Positions 21,972-34,287 of a DNA stretch of 64,000 nt are shown here, in pieces (the first letter of the stretch is position 1; every line of letters starts with the position of its first letter). The stretch spans positions 57,162,001 to 57,226,000 of the forward strand of contig NC_080590.1 of the NCBI RefSeq assembly GCF_029962835.1, given 5' to 3'. A program made the position numbers and the translations under genes. A model generated the notes under the pieces. The model worked only from the letters and a program-made list of their open reading frames with translations. It was not told the origin of the DNA and did no database searches. This DNA is from Magnolia sinica. Lineage: Eukaryota; Streptophyta; Magnoliopsida; Magnoliales; Magnoliaceae.

Positions 21972-22960
21972 GATGTGGTGGGTGTTGGATTAGTGTGCAT
22001 CAAGATGTTTGATGGCATGGAGCGTACCTTGACAGAAGGGAGGTACATTCCTGACATGAGAAAGAGCTTGCTATCTCTGGGAGCACTCGATGTGGTTGGG
22101 TATAAATTCACCAATTTCGATGGTGTCCTTAAAGTTTCAAAGGGGCACTTATTATCATGAAGGCTCCACATGTGCTTGGATTCCATGTCAGCACATATGT
22201 GGCATGCACATTTGGGCTACATGAGCGAGAGGGGTATGAAAGTACCTTCTGATCGTTGTTTAATTCTATCTTTTAAAGTTTTTTTTTATTTAAGTATATG
22301 TAAGTATTGTATATATGGAAAACATTTAAAGTTATCTTTTAAATCTCGAAAACATGTATGTAATGGTGTTCTTGATTATGTGCATTCTGATGTATGGGGG
22401 TCATCACCTGTGGTTTCTGCTGGAGAGTCATCATGATTCATCACGTTTATTGATGACCATTCCAGGAAAGTTTGGCTTTATTTCATGAAAAATAAATTCG
22501 AGGGTTTCACTAATTTCAAACAATTGAAGGCCATGATGGAAAAGCAGACAAGGCAAAAGGTAAAAGTTCTAAAGATAAACAACGGTGGAAATTTTACTTC
22601 TGGTGAATTCAATCAATATAGTAAGGATTAAGGGATCGTAAGGTACAACACAGTGCGTTACACACCGGAGTATAACTGTGTAGCTAAGCGGATGAATCAG
22701 ACTCTCATATAGAGGGCTCGATGCATGATTAGCAATGCTAGGTTGGGTAATGAGTTATGGGTAAAGCCGTTAATATGGCTTATTACTTAGTGAATCAGTC
22801 TTATTCTACAGTCATTGATTGTAAGATTCCAGAGGATGTATAAAGTGGTCAGAAGGTAGACTATTAGGGATTGCGTGTGTTTGGTTGTCAAGCTTACTCT
22901 CATGTACCATCAGTTGAGAAAGATAAGGTATACCAAAGAGTCAAAAAGTATATCTTTGTT
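21972..22960 (+). pseudogene. Copia 2 protease tail and integrase
   Basis: Frames carry MFDGMERTLTEGRYIPDMRKSL and LSLGALDVVGYKFTN, the region just after the protease active site. Next come MWHAHLGYMSERGM (HHCC start), LDYVHSDVWG (first catalytic Asp), ITFIDDHSRKVWLYF and GIVRYNTVRYTPEYN. Stops occur within each part. The protease DSG motif itself is not visible, so the truncation falls close to it. Confidence 0.8.
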
Positions 22961-23179
22961 GGATATGGTGGTGTGAAAAGGTATAGGTTGTATGACCAGG
23001 TCACATGAAAAATCATCATTAGTGGTGACATCAAATTCGACAAAGGGTACTTATTCCAGAAGAATGAACTGGAAGAGCAAGAGGAATAAAAAAGCTTAGT
23101 TGTGGATGTTCAGGTTGACACATGTGACACTCAGACTAAAATAGATACGCAGAAAAAGGTACCGAAGCAGGTGTAGTAG

Positions 23180-24800
23180 CCACCTGTGAGAATGAATCCG
23201 CTTTGGGATCGCAGGTTACCGGTGAGATATAAGAATGACTCTAATATCCCATACACCCTTATTACAGATGAGGATGATCCTTTTACTCTTCAAGATGCTC
23301 TTGATGGGACTGATGTAGAAAAATAGAAAGCGACAAAGGACAATGAGAACGACTTATTGTATAAAAATGAGACATGGGAGCTAGTGGAGCTTTCCGTCAG
23401 TCGAAAATAAATTGGGTGCAAGTGGATCTTTAAGAAGAAACGTGATAAGTACAAGGCAAGGTTGGTAGTATAGGGTTACGGACAAAGGGAAGGTGTCGAC
23501 TTCACTAAGATATTCACGCCGATTGTGAAGTAAGTATCTATCAGATTTATGTTGGCATTGGTTGCCCAATACGATCTCTAGATGGGGCAAATGGATGTGA
23601 AGACTGCATTCTTGCATGGGGAATAGTAAGAGCATATTTACATGAAATAATCAGAATGCTTCGAAATAAAATGGGTATAGAACAAGGTTTGCAAGTTAAA
23701 GAGGTCATTATACGGCCTGAAATAGTTGCCTAGGCAGTGGTATAAAAAGTTTGATTCTTCCATGTTAAGTCAGGAGTTCACTAGGAGTGAATATGATCAT
23801 TGTGTTTATTATAAGATACTGAGTGATAAAAAATTTCTCATTCTGGTATTGTATGTTGATGATATGTTAATCGTCAGTCATAACATGTTGGAAATCAATA
23901 TACTGAAGACTTAGTTATCAAAGACATTTGAGATTAAAGATCTGAGGGCTGCAAGAAAGTTCCCTGGTATTAGTATACATAGAGACATGAAGAGGAGCAT
24001 GCTTTAGTTATCTTAGAAGGATTACCTTGAGAAAGTATTGGTGAAATATGGGATGGATAGAGTAAAGCCGGTTAGCGTTCCTCACGCCGCTCACTTTAAG
24101 CTTTTTTCAGAACAATGTCATAAACCAGATGAAAAAAGCAGGGTATGTCTCATGTGCCCTATTCAAATGCAGTTGGAATTTGATGTATGTCATGGTCTGT
24201 GTAAGACCAGATATTTCATAGGCAGTTGGTGCTGTTTGCAGATATATGTCTAACCCTGGAAAGCAACACTAGGAAGTGGTGAAATGACTACTTTGATACA
24301 TTTGAAGTACGCACGACTATGTTTTATCTTTTGAGAAAACATGAGCCAAGTTAGTTGGATATGTGGATTCGGATTACGTAAGTAGTGTGGATTCGAGAAA
24401 GTCGACTTCAATTTACTCATTTATGCTAATGGGTGGAGTGATTAGTTAGATGTCAAAGCTTCAGTTCGTGGTGGCTCTTTCCACAACCGAAGCTGAGTAT
24501 ATGACAGTGACAAAGGCTTTTAAAGAAGGTGTTTGGTTGAAGGGAATGATAAATTAGTTAGATCTTTAGCAGGAGGTCATGCCGATTAATTATAACAACG
24601 AAAGCGCAATCAATTTGGCCAAAATTTATATTTATCACTCACGTACTAAACACATTGATGTTCGTCACCATTTTATCCAACAGGTGCTTGAGGAATGAGA
24701 TGTAACTCTGGAGAAGATTCACATAAGCGTGAATCCGGCGGACATGCTTACTTATGTGGTTCCCATAGAGAAGATTAAGTTCTGTGCAACTTCTCTAGCT
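23180..24800 (+). pseudogene. Copia 2 reverse transcriptase and RNase H
   Basis: Recognisable blocks are GCKWIFKKKRDKYKARLVV, GVDFTKIFTPIVK, QMDVKTAFLHGE, PRQWYKKFDSSM, ILVLYVDDMLIVSHN (catalytic YVDD intact), [42 protein letters not shown] and NPADMLTYVV. The stop after GLK lies where the family has Gln. Unreadable as a polyprotein. Confidence 0.85.
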
Positions 24801-24924
24801 TAGCGAGGGCATAAAGAAAGATGGAGGATGCACGAGAAGCGATGTTAGTATTATGATGAAAGGCATGATTATAAATGGAGAAAAAGGAGCTATGAAGAAA
24901 GGTAATTGAAGACATGGTGGAGAT

Positions 24925-25619
24925 TATTGATTGATGTCTTAAATCTGTAATTCAATAGTGTCTCGATAACAGGTTTGATGCCATCGAAGTTGGCTCGATT
25001 CCATCAGAAAAATCTGAAATATATCGATTTAGTTGGTGGACACTTTGGGTGCTCTGTTCGATATCATCGAAGGCTACTCGATGCTATCAAAGGACTAGTC
25101 GATGCCATTGGTAAAATTCAGAATATTCATGTTTAGTCATTGTAACATTTTGGTATTAGTTCGATGGCATCGAAGTGTGTTTGATGCCATCAACGATTTA
25201 GTCGATGCCATCGAAGTCTCATTGAAGGTGCCACCAATTTGTTGTGCAGGAAATACGCAGAATTGTGAAATTATGGGATTTTTGCCAAATTTCTTACGGA
25301 TTTCTTTTTTATTCCATTTGTGATTCTCCTAGAGGTTATAAATATGAGTGTAATTGATACTAGGGAGTATCTTAGAGCTTTCAAATTCGTCCTAAGGTTT
25401 GAAGGGGCTTGTAAGGGAGACTCAAGGCTTGTTTGAATCGGGTAATCTCTATCTCTTGTAATTTCTTCTTTCATGGTGTGATTTGTTGCTTTGTTCCGTA
25501 GCTTTTCTCGAAAGGGTTTTTCCACGTTAAAATTTGGAGTCCTTGTGATTATGCTTGGATTGTGTGATTGGATTACTCTGCTTGATTCATCTCTAAGTGC
25601 TTATGTGGTCCCCTCAACA
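24925..25619 (+). repeat. Copia 2 putative 3' LTR
   Basis: Preceded by GACATGGTGGAGAT, a degenerate polypurine tract, and ending GTCCCCTCAACA. The start reads TATTGATTG, where TGTTG would be expected. No partner LTR is in the window, so boundaries are tentative. Confidence 0.55.
24968..25230 (+). repeat. Cluster of CGATGNCATCG palindromic motifs
   Basis: Eight or so copies of a half-palindromic word close to TCGATGCCATCGAAG occur near 24973, 24990, 25057, 25078, 25098, 25162, 25180 and 25202. Spacing is irregular and some are decayed. They sit in the U3 part of the Copia 2 LTR. Confidence 0.8.
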
Positions 25620-25925
25620 AATTTAATGACCACCATTGAAACATTTATATGACCACAAAAGTTTTGTATCAATCTAAGTTGTTGGTGTTTTCACTTCATA
25701 AAAGTGAAAATCACCATAAAATGGTTTAGATGGCATATGAACATCAAGGTGGAACCTAGGAAGTTTCAATAGTAAATATTATTGTCCCCACTGTTTCATC
25801 TCGAATGGGCCACTTGAGTTTTGTATCCTCCCCAATTTGGTTGAATGTCTTAAAATGAGCTGAAAAATGGATGAATGAGTTGCATTTCTCATAAACATCA
25901 TGGTGAACCCCTCCTTGCATCCCAG
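25620..25925. mobile_element. Common-family MITE fragment
   Basis: Core with AAAAGTTTTGTATCAATCTAAG, GGTTTAGATGGCATATGAACATCAAGGTGG and GAATGGGCCACTTGAGTTTTG, ending in an AAATGGATGAATGAGTTGCATTTCTC...CATCATGGTG arm. It is closest to the copy at 41290-41720. Confidence 0.55.
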
Positions 25926-27427
25926 TGCAAGAACTTCTAAAAGTCTTTCATCCCAGTCTCGATCGTTGGTTAAATAGGTACCACTAGAACTGATAGCCCT
26001 CTGGCCATTGATCTCATGAAGCCCACAATTATTTCTGACAAATATGATTATTTAGAAATATAATCAATATATGATGGACCCTAACAGATTTATGACCCAA
26101 ATTGTCATAAATTATATTCACTAAAAAAAAAACAAGATATTCACTGTTCATAATTTAGGCTGTTGATCGAATTGTTAGAATTCGTCAATCAATGTGATTA
26201 TTACATTGCATCCTAGCAAACATATCGAATTAAAGATGAGGCTAGATCCAACCGAGAATTAATTTGAGTGCTCAAAGTCGCAATCCTAACCAGTGTAATC
26301 TAGATTATCAGTCAATTCAAACCACAGTAATTTGCATCCCAAATCATTCTTGATTCGAAGAGATTCGTGACTTGTTGAAATGGTGTTTGGATTTTAGTTT
26401 TGTTAATCATATTAAAATAGAAATAAGAGATTTAGTTTCAATAAGAACCCCAAAAATAGAATTACCTTATTAAAATATAAATAAGTTTTTAAGATCTTTT
26501 TAGATTTGGACTCAATAAATTTCCAAAAGAAGCATAGAGCTATTTATATACTAAGATTTTATTAGAGAAATCCTTTTAAATATTAATTTTATCATAAAAT
26601 GCCTTTAATTGTTATATTTATTAAATCATACTTCCTATTTTATAAATAGAGGAAAAATACATTTTTACCCCGTTCCAATAGTCTCCAGAGACGCATAGAG
26701 CTTCCGTACTCAGGGGGGTCGGCTGCAAGGGGATGTTTTTCTGAAATCCACTCTGACCATCATACACATGACTCGGTTTTTTGGCATCAGGATAAAATAT
26801 TAACCACATTTGTAATTCACAGGGACTACACAATTAGAAACTGTGCAAAGGGTGATGCACACCCTCTAAACATTTCCCTTAGTGTGGTCCACCTAAATCC
26901 TGAATTGTGCTAACCTTTAGACCCTATTTCAAATTTTTTATATGTTATTTTACATCTAATGGTTCGACTAGATTTCACATAATCATTACAGTGGGCACTA
27001 TAAAAATAAAAAAAATAGTAATAATCAATGTTTGATGTCTCTCTCTTGATGTTTTCCTTTAGTGTGGCTCATCTAAATCACAGGTAAACTTGATTATTTA
27101 TTTTGGTATTGCACCTAATGTAGGATTAGACATCATATAGTTGGAGTAGATTTCACATATACATCATGATGGGCTCTAGTGTTTTTCTATTAAATTTTGT
27201 ATTTTTATTTTTTATATATGCAAGAGAAACTCTAGTTAATTAGTGGGAGAGGGAGGTGGGGCCATTTTTGTGTGAGGACCATTGTGATGTGAATGTGAAC
27301 TCCACTTTGATCATTAGATATATAATCTCACATTAGGCATATGTACTAAAAATCAGGCTCACTTGTAATTCATATGGGCCACACCGAAGAAAAAATGAGA
27401 AATTCACTAGGATTTCCTATCAAATGT

Positions 27428-27429
<2 letters not shown>
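25926..27429. other. AT-rich region without a recognised gene
   Basis: Includes AT-rich sequence (26390-26650) and two short repeat-like phrases with CCTTTAGTGTGG(T/C)(C/T)CA...CTAAAT (26876 and 27055). No ORF has a known domain. It runs into a (TA)n tract. Confidence 0.5.

Positions 27430-27487
<58 letters not shown>
27430..27487. repeat. (TA)n microsatellite, 5' of LINE
   Basis: About 58 bases of TA repeats. A matching tract lies at the 3' side of the LINE (34213-34242). Confidence 0.95.
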
Positions 27488-27489
<2 letters not shown>

Positions 27490-27529
27490 AAGCGTCCTTT
27501 TGACAATGTGGAGCAGATGAAGCACCCTC

Positions 27530-28953
27530 TCCATGAGAAATAACCCTCTCGCCCCTGTTCACAGGGAAGATAGAGATAGCTCTCACGGACCCTTACGGAG
27601 GGGAGATTGCCATAGGAACAGATCCCACACCCCATCGCGCAAGGGAGAAATCCAGAGAGGATGCAATAGGGGTCGTTCGATTGAGGGAACTGAAGCCTCC
27701 CGGTTCCCTGGTGGATCGATCGGAGGTTTTAGCCTCTTCGTTGGGAACCTGCCATTTGATTGCTCCTCAGAGAATCTCCTCAAAATCTTTTAGAGATACG
27801 GTAAGGTTAATGATGTTTACATCCCAAGATTCAGGGATAGCAAAGGCCCTAGAGGATTCAGGTTCATTCGATTCCATTACGAAACAGACGGTAGGGCGGC
27901 AATGAGGTATTGAATGGTAAGAAAATCGATGGTAGATAGGTTTCGGTTCAAGTTGCCAACCTTAAATCTAATGTCTCCAAATCGGCAACATCCACTCTCC
28001 CCAACTTGCAGCAACAGAGGCCATTACCATCCTTCACCCACCCATCAATAGGAGCTCGATCGTTCGCAAAAGTAGTCATAACTGGCGAGGAGGAACAAAG
28101 AGTGAGCGCTCCCTACAACTTCACCTCAGTGGCAGACCTGGGAACAGTGAAGAGGAAACTATAGGAACTTAAATGGGGCCTGATAGGTAGGGTGCCCAAC
28201 CAAAACACATCAATTCTTCGGCTGATTGAAGCCATTAGAGGCTCCTCATTCGTTTCCTCTACTATCGATGTCATTCGGCTGTCGCACTTCCAGTTCCTAA
28301 TCTTACTTCAATCGGAGAGAGAGTTCAAAGATTTCTTACTGGATGGCAAGCTTCATAAGACAATGGGCCTAACTTCGGTGACCCCATGGTCCCAGGATGA
28401 GTCGGAAGGGAGGGAAGGTCACTGGATCAGAATCTTCGACATCCCTCCCTAAGAGTGGTTCGAAGCGGTGATCCTAAACCTTGGCAACTTCTTCGGGAAG
28501 GTCCTCCAGCTTGACTCCAATAGTAAATTCGACCTATTCCAAATGTACGCAAGAGTGAAAGTTTCTCTCTGCCCCAAAGTAAACTTCAGCCAAATCCTCA
28601 ACTTGCAGGTTCTTGAGGCTAGCTACCCCATATATGCAGTAATTGAGAGTATTCAGGGTGATACCCCACGCGGAGACGCTCAACATTATTACGAAACATA
28701 TGAAAATCAAAACGAATCCACTAGGAATTGGGTAGAAAGAAACTTCTATGGTCATGAATCAGGTCGGTTGGTCTGCCTTCCAACTGCTTATAAAATGGCC
28801 ACAGTGACAAACAGGGGAATCACTCAGGACCTAGAGGAGAAAAGGGCAGACGAATGCTCAGCCGAACACAGGGAGGGTCAACTGGAATTGTGGGACAACT
28901 TATATCCGCTACCTCTGCACTCACCTATAAAAAATCCAGATCATCAGAGATAA
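27530..28953 (+). pseudogene. LINE ORF1 (RRM and DUF4283-like)
   Basis: ORF1 proteins bind the LINE RNA. Residues around 27735-27900 read SLFVGNLPFDCSSENLLKIF, then GKVNDVYIPRFRDSKGPRGF and IRFHYETDGRAA, an RRM with RNP2-like FVGNLP and an RNP1-like GFRFIRF. Later parts (ILLQSEREFKDFLLDGKLH, WIRIFDIPP, FFGKVLQLD) match the DUF4283 region common in plant L1 ORF1. Stops interrupt after KIF, after RKL and after IPP, and the first ~100 residues shift frame. Confidence 0.8.
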
Positions 28954-29826
28954 ATTCCATCCTGTGCGGGGGACATGACAGAAGCTTATGACCCTATACC
29001 TAAGAGCATGATGCTTGACAGCTACCACTCTCTCATGGGTAGTAAGCTGCCTTAGGCAACCCCAGGGGCGAGGGAAGTGGCTAAAGCCCAGCATGATGTC
29101 GCCTCAAAGGCGATCCAACCAACATGGCCTCCTAGAACATTTCAGTCGCACATGAGGAGGAGGAACTAGGCGACTTAATTCTTCAAGATCACTCAACAGA
29201 GAAGCTGGCAGCTGGCAACACAGCCAGGCCTTTTGATAGGTCCTCATCCATTGACGCCTTTCCGCTACGAGCTACTGCCTGGAACAGGAACATCTCGCTG
29301 ACTTTGAAGGCTCGTTCAGAAGGGTGTTCCCCTTTCAGAGATCAGGGAGCTAGTCCTGAGGAGGTCCATCCCTAGACAGCAGGGCTGATTCTTCATAGAC
29401 CGCCTAGGAGAGGGAATACACCCTCACTCAGCGACGACCCTAGCTCAGTGGGAAATCACTTGCAGCTTGCTGTGGACCTCTTCCCATATTTTGATCTAGT
29501 ATTGGTAGATCACAGAATCCTCCTAGCCATCAGGCTTCTAAGTGACTGCTTAACCCCAGCCATAAAGTACTCCTCGATTGATCTTCAACATACCCATACG
29601 TCAGAGAATCCTCCCAGTTGCAATTCACCAGTGCAAATGGCATCGAGGAACGCCACTTCCCCCATCAGGAATGACACAGGGGATCCAAGTGAAGCAAAGA
29701 AACCAACAATTGTCAAAAGCAGGAAGGTGAGAGGAAGAAATCTCTTGGTTAAACTAGGTGAAGGGGACTGGTATAACAAACTTCGTAGATTGAAACATCG
29801 GGTAGTGAACTCTGGTTGTGTCACTA
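28954..29826 (+). other. LINE ORF1 tail / inter-ORF region
   Basis: Several short open pieces on the + strand (for example 29448-29834 with SRKVRGRNLLVKLGEG) probably belong to the degraded C-terminal end of ORF1. No conserved domain is visible. Confidence 0.45.
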
Positions 29827-32800
29827 ATGGATGAAGCTATTGTGTGGAATGCTCATGGAGTGGAAACTCTTCCACTCAAGCTTCTCCCTTGAAGTTGGTT
29901 AATAAGTTCAAGCCTATGATTTTGGCCATCCTTGAGCCGATGGTTAGGGACTCCTCCAGAGTGCGCCCCGGTTTAAAACTTGGTTTTTGTTGCTCCTTAT
30001 CCAATGTTGGGGAAGGGGGGAAATTTTGGATTTTCTACCATGATTTTCTGGATGTGACTATTGCTTCTAAGTCTAACCAACTTATCTTTTTGCACATAGT
30101 TGCTCCCAACTACAGGGATCCCATCTTGTTGTTGATTGTGTACGCAAAGTGCTATAGGATTCAAAGAAGATTGCTTTGGCGGGAGATAGTGGCTACTAGT
30201 AGAATTACCCAACAGCCCTAGGCAATTGTTAGTGATTTCAATGCGGTTCTTGCGGCTGATGAAAGGCTTGGGTCGCTGAGGCTGGATTCTGCCAGTATGG
30301 AGGAATTTCAGTGTGTGGTCTAAGATGAGGAGCTTTTGGATGCGGGTTTCTCCGAAAATCAATTTACCTGGAGCAACAATAGAGCGGCCTTGGCAAGGAT
30401 ATGGGTCAGGCTAGGCAGGGTCATCTTCAATGACTGGTGGCTTAGGGTTTTCCCCGCATTCCAAGTTCAGCATCTTGTCCGATCCAACTCGGACCATGCC
30501 CCACTACGCCTCCATTTTCTAGGTCATATGCTATCTACTCCTAGGCCCTTCAGGTTTTTTAAAATGTGGACTCTTCATGATGGCTTCATGTAGATGATTG
30601 AGGATGCTAGGGCAAACCAACTCTCTCCCTCTCCCTTGATTAATGTTCAGCTCAAGCTAAAACGAGTCAAGCAAGACCTTCGCCTCTAAAATAAAGTAGT
30701 CTTTGGTAACGTTCTAGCCGAGGTGAAGCAAGCTGAAGAGGAGCTGAATATCATTGAAAACAGAATGCAAGCCTCTAGGGACAAGAATCTGCAACGTGTG
30801 GGAGCAGAAGCTAGGTAGAAGCTCTCTCAGCTGGAGCTCATGGAGGAGCTTTTCTGGAAACAGAAAGCATGCGACAATTGGTTAGAGGAGGGGGACCGCA
30901 ACACTAAGTATTTCCATGCAGCGGCCTCCGCTAGGTATCATAGAACTGAGATCTCTTCGATTAAGCTTGCGTCAGGAAAGGTTCTGTTAGGGCAAGAGGA
31001 GTTGAAACATGCCGCGATCTCCTTTTTCTCCAACCTGTTCCAGGCCACTGCCTCGCCAGCGTCTTACTCTTTCATTGACGTCATTCCGGCACTGGTGTCC
31101 GAGGAGGATAACGCTAATTTGTTAGCCCTAATTGTGCCTAAGGAGTTACCTGCCGCTGTGGCCTCCATTCCAAGGGATAGTGCAGCTGGGCCGGACGGGT
31201 TTTCAACAGCTTTCTTCACCCATTGCTGGTCAATCGTAGGTGAGGATATGTTTGTTGCGGCTCAGTCTTTTTTAGACGGCAGCCCCCTGCCCAGAAGCTA
31301 TTCTGCCACTTTAATCTGTTTAATCCCCAGATCCTCCTCAGTTACCTCCTTTGCATAGTACCACCCCATCAACCTCTGTAATGTAGTGTACAAGGTCCTC
31401 TCCAAGGTGTTGTCTTCCCGCCTAGCGAGACTGCTGCCCAAGTTGATTTTGGCTAAATAGGGTGCATTCGTTCTTAGGCGGGCCATTTCAGGGAACATAG
31501 CCTATGCGTAGGCGGTATTCAGGGACTTGAACCGAAAGGTTCGTGGAGGGAATATTTTGTTCAAACTAGATCTCGAGAAGGCGTAAGACAGAATGTGTTG
31601 GGATTTCTTGATTAAGGTGCTAATCAAGTTCAGATTTAGTGAAAAATGGACAGCCATTATGGAAATTTGCTAGAGCAACAGCTGGTTTTCAGTGTTGATC
31701 AATGGCGAAGCGGTTGGCTTCTTCAAAGCCTCCAAAGGGCTATGTCAGGGGGACTCTCTCTCCCCTAGCTTATTCATCCTGGCAATTGACGCTTTCTCCA
31801 GAAACTTTAGAAACTTAGTTGAGAGAGGGTGGTGTAAACCATACCATTTGAGAAGGGGTTGCCCCATTGCCTCCCACTTGCTTTTTGCCGACGACACTCT
31901 ACTATTCCTAAACGGGAGTAGACCCTCTCTACAGGCGATGAAGGTCTTCTTAGATGACTTCCAACAAGCCTCAGGGTAAAAGATCAATCGGAGTAAGGGC
32001 AGCTTCATATGTTCTAATAAACTGTCTGAGGGCTAAGTTAGAGCGATCGAATGCCAGCTAGAAATCAAGAGATCAAGAGGGGGCCTGTCGTACTTGGGCG
32101 TCCCCTTAACCAATGGTAGAACTAGAGTGGCTGATTTCCATTTCCTAGTGGATAAGGTGCAGGCCAGAATTGGTGGGTGGAATTTCAGCCATTTGTCGCA
32201 GGCTGGGAGAGCCACTCTCATCAAGCACATATTGAGTAGCATCCCACTTCATGTGTTGGCAGCGATTGTTGTCCCGTCCCAAATTCTTGCTCAGCTGGAA
32301 AGCCATTTTGACAAGTTCCTTTGGGGCTCCTCTGACGACAAAGTCAAGCTCCAGTGGATCTCTTGGAAGAAGATTACGTGCCTAATTGAGGAGGGAGGGC
32401 TGGGCATTAGAAAACTCAAGGAAGTGGTGCAGGCTACTAGAATTAAGATGGTGTGGGATGCCAAATTTGGTGAAGCAGATGGACCGTGGGTTCGCCTCAT
32501 GAAAGCCAAGTACCAAGCGGACCTATTCCCTGGCACGGGGAGGGTCGTCTCTTCTGTTGTCTCGCCATTATGGGCCAAGATCAGATCTCTCTTGCCGTAA
32601 CTACTGGAAAACGTCCAGTGGCTTATTGGTGATGGCTCTAGAAGCCTATGGACTGGCAATTGGTCAGGCTTGGGCCCGTCGCTGTAAAGAATGATCAGGC
32701 CGCTGTTAGAGGAGCTGTTGGACCTAAAGATTCATCATTTCCTGGGCCCCAATGGGCCTCTTCCTCCATCGTCAATTTTATCTTATCTATCTCAGGCAGA

Positions 32801-33960
32801 TGTGGACTTCATTTTTCAAGGTGGTTTCACTACGTCTAAGGCCAACGATTGTTGTATCTAGCCCTTAACCCCTTCTGGGATGTGCTCCATCAAGTCGGCC
32901 TGGGAATTGTGCAGGCCGCGAGTTGGAGATGGGGGTAGGTTTTTTCTGTACAGCCAGAGAAAATGCCCCCCAAAGATCGTCATGTTTATTTGAAAACTCA
33001 TTCAAGGGGCGGCGTCGGTGGATGGTCGAGTTCAAGCCAAGGGCATGGCCCTGGCATCCAGATGTGCATGCTGCGAGGATAGCGAGCACTCCAGGCCCTC
33101 TCCTGAGACGGTTGAGCACCTGTTCCTCTCCAGTGGGCTGACGTCGGCAATTTGGGCTCATTTCGGGTGCATCTTTGGGATTGTCGTTCTTCCCAACTAC
33201 TCAATCCTCTCCAAGTTGAGACATTAGTGGTCTGCGGTCGCCACGAGTGCTAGCTCGGCCCAGCCGGGCATATTTGCAGCCTACTGCATTATGTGGGAAA
33301 TCTGGTTAGTTAGGAATAGGGCCAGATTTTATCACAGGCTAGTGACCGCATCAGTTTCCATCGCTAGAGTTAACTGGTGGCTCCATTGGCTGTCATAGTG
33401 GCCTAACGTCCCGTCTTCAAGGAGGCCACTCTCCACTCTTATTAGAAACAATCAGGAAATTCCCCGTCATAAGTTGGTGGAGATTGTTTCATGGGCCAGG
33501 CTGCTTGTTAAATTAGTGAAGCTCAATGTCGATGACTCGTCCAGGGGTAATCTAGGGCTGTCAGGGGTAGGAGGCATTGTCAGAAGTGATCAAGGAGCTT
33601 TCCTATTTTCATTTGGGTCACCCTATGGAGTCGACTCCAACAATCATGTGGAGTTACATGTTGTGCACGACGGTCTTTAGCTGGTCCTCAATTCTGGTTT
33701 CTTTAGCAACGAGATCGAGTCGGATTCCAAAGTTATGGTTGATATGTTGACCGGAAGATCAATGTTCTCCTAGCATCACTCTTACTGGGTCAGCAGGATC
33801 AGATCCCTCATGTCGAGAGGTAATGTAACGATCAAGCTCATCTGCCGTGAAGGAAATGGCCCGACCGATGGTTTGGCCCACCTGGCCAGTGAGCGCCAAA
33901 TGCTGTTTTTTTAGAGGCACCTTCACAATCCCCTATTCACATTAGGGGCCTCATTTTACT
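29827..33960 (+). pseudogene. LINE ORF2 (endonuclease, reverse transcriptase, RNase H)
   Basis: Begins MDEAIVWNAHGV, then frameshifts near 29890. The endonuclease shows MILAILEPMV, AIVSDFNAVLAADER, FTWSNNR and SNSDHAPLRL. The RT has NWLEEGDRNTKYFHAAAS, AAGPDGFSTAFF, LFKLDLEKA followed by a stop, KGLCQGDSLSPSLF and LLFADDTLLF (the catalytic FADD, 31883-31894). A zf-RVT stretch (around 32860-33160, SAWELC, CACCEDSEHS, VEHLFLSS) and RNase H (33510-33900, KLNVDDSSRGNLGLSGVGG, CREGNGPTDGLAHLAS) close it. At least ten stops, several where the family has Gln or Trp. Confidence 0.88.
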
Positions 33961-34209
33961 AGAGTGTGCGGGCCTTGTGCTCTCTCAGACTAGTGCACGT
34001 GATAAATTAGGGTGGCTGCCCGATCGCCCCTTTCCTGCTTTCCTTTGAGGAGGCTTTTACTATTTACTTCCTCATTGGTAGGTCTCGTGTATAGCTTACG
34101 ATAGGTGAGCTTGTTCATGTGTCGGCTTCACCCGAATTAGTCTCAGGCTGTAATATTCTCCTCCTTTTTCAATGAAGCTGATGGGCCCTAAGATCTGGGC
34201 TTTGTCATT

Positions 34210-34212
<3 letters not shown>

Positions 34213-34245
<33 letters not shown>

Positions 34246-34280
34246 CTTGTGTGTGTATGTGTGTGTGCGCGTACACACAA
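34213..34280. repeat. (TA)n then (TG)n microsatellite
   Basis: TA repeats to about 34242, then GTGTGTGTATGTGTGTGTGCGCGTACACACA. Mirrored on the far side of the foldback element by (CA)n and TATATATAG (35332-35370). Confidence 0.9.
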
Positions 34281-34287
34281 TATACAG

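Larger units (their letters stand above)
21970..25619 (+). mobile_element. Copia LTR retrotransposon 2 (5'-truncated, heavily decayed)
   Basis: Order on the + strand: protease tail/GAG-pre-integrase, integrase, RT, RNase H, then a putative 3' LTR. The 5' LTR, primer-binding site and gag are missing. Dozens of stops and several frameshifts occur. The layout and motif wording resemble the Tork/Tnt1 group, judged from memory. Confidence 0.85.
27488..34212 (+). mobile_element. L1-type LINE (decayed, near full length)
   Basis: A 6.7-kb element with two ORF regions: ORF1 with an RNA-recognition motif, and ORF2 with endonuclease, RT, zinc-binding and RNase H parts. Lacks LTRs. Both flanks are (TA)n tracts. 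A 3' poly-A tail is not visible; the (TA)n may stand in its place. Many stops and frameshifts. Confidence 0.88.

Noticed and set aside
24968-25230. CRISPR-like array of spaced repeats
   Set aside because: Units are short, palindromic, unevenly spaced and decayed, in a plant Copia LTR; not a CRISPR.
27420-27635. ORF with a long Ile-Tyr run
   Set aside because: Translation of the (TA)n tract, not a gene. The same applies to frames at 34096-34278, 41721-41966 and 41839-42111.
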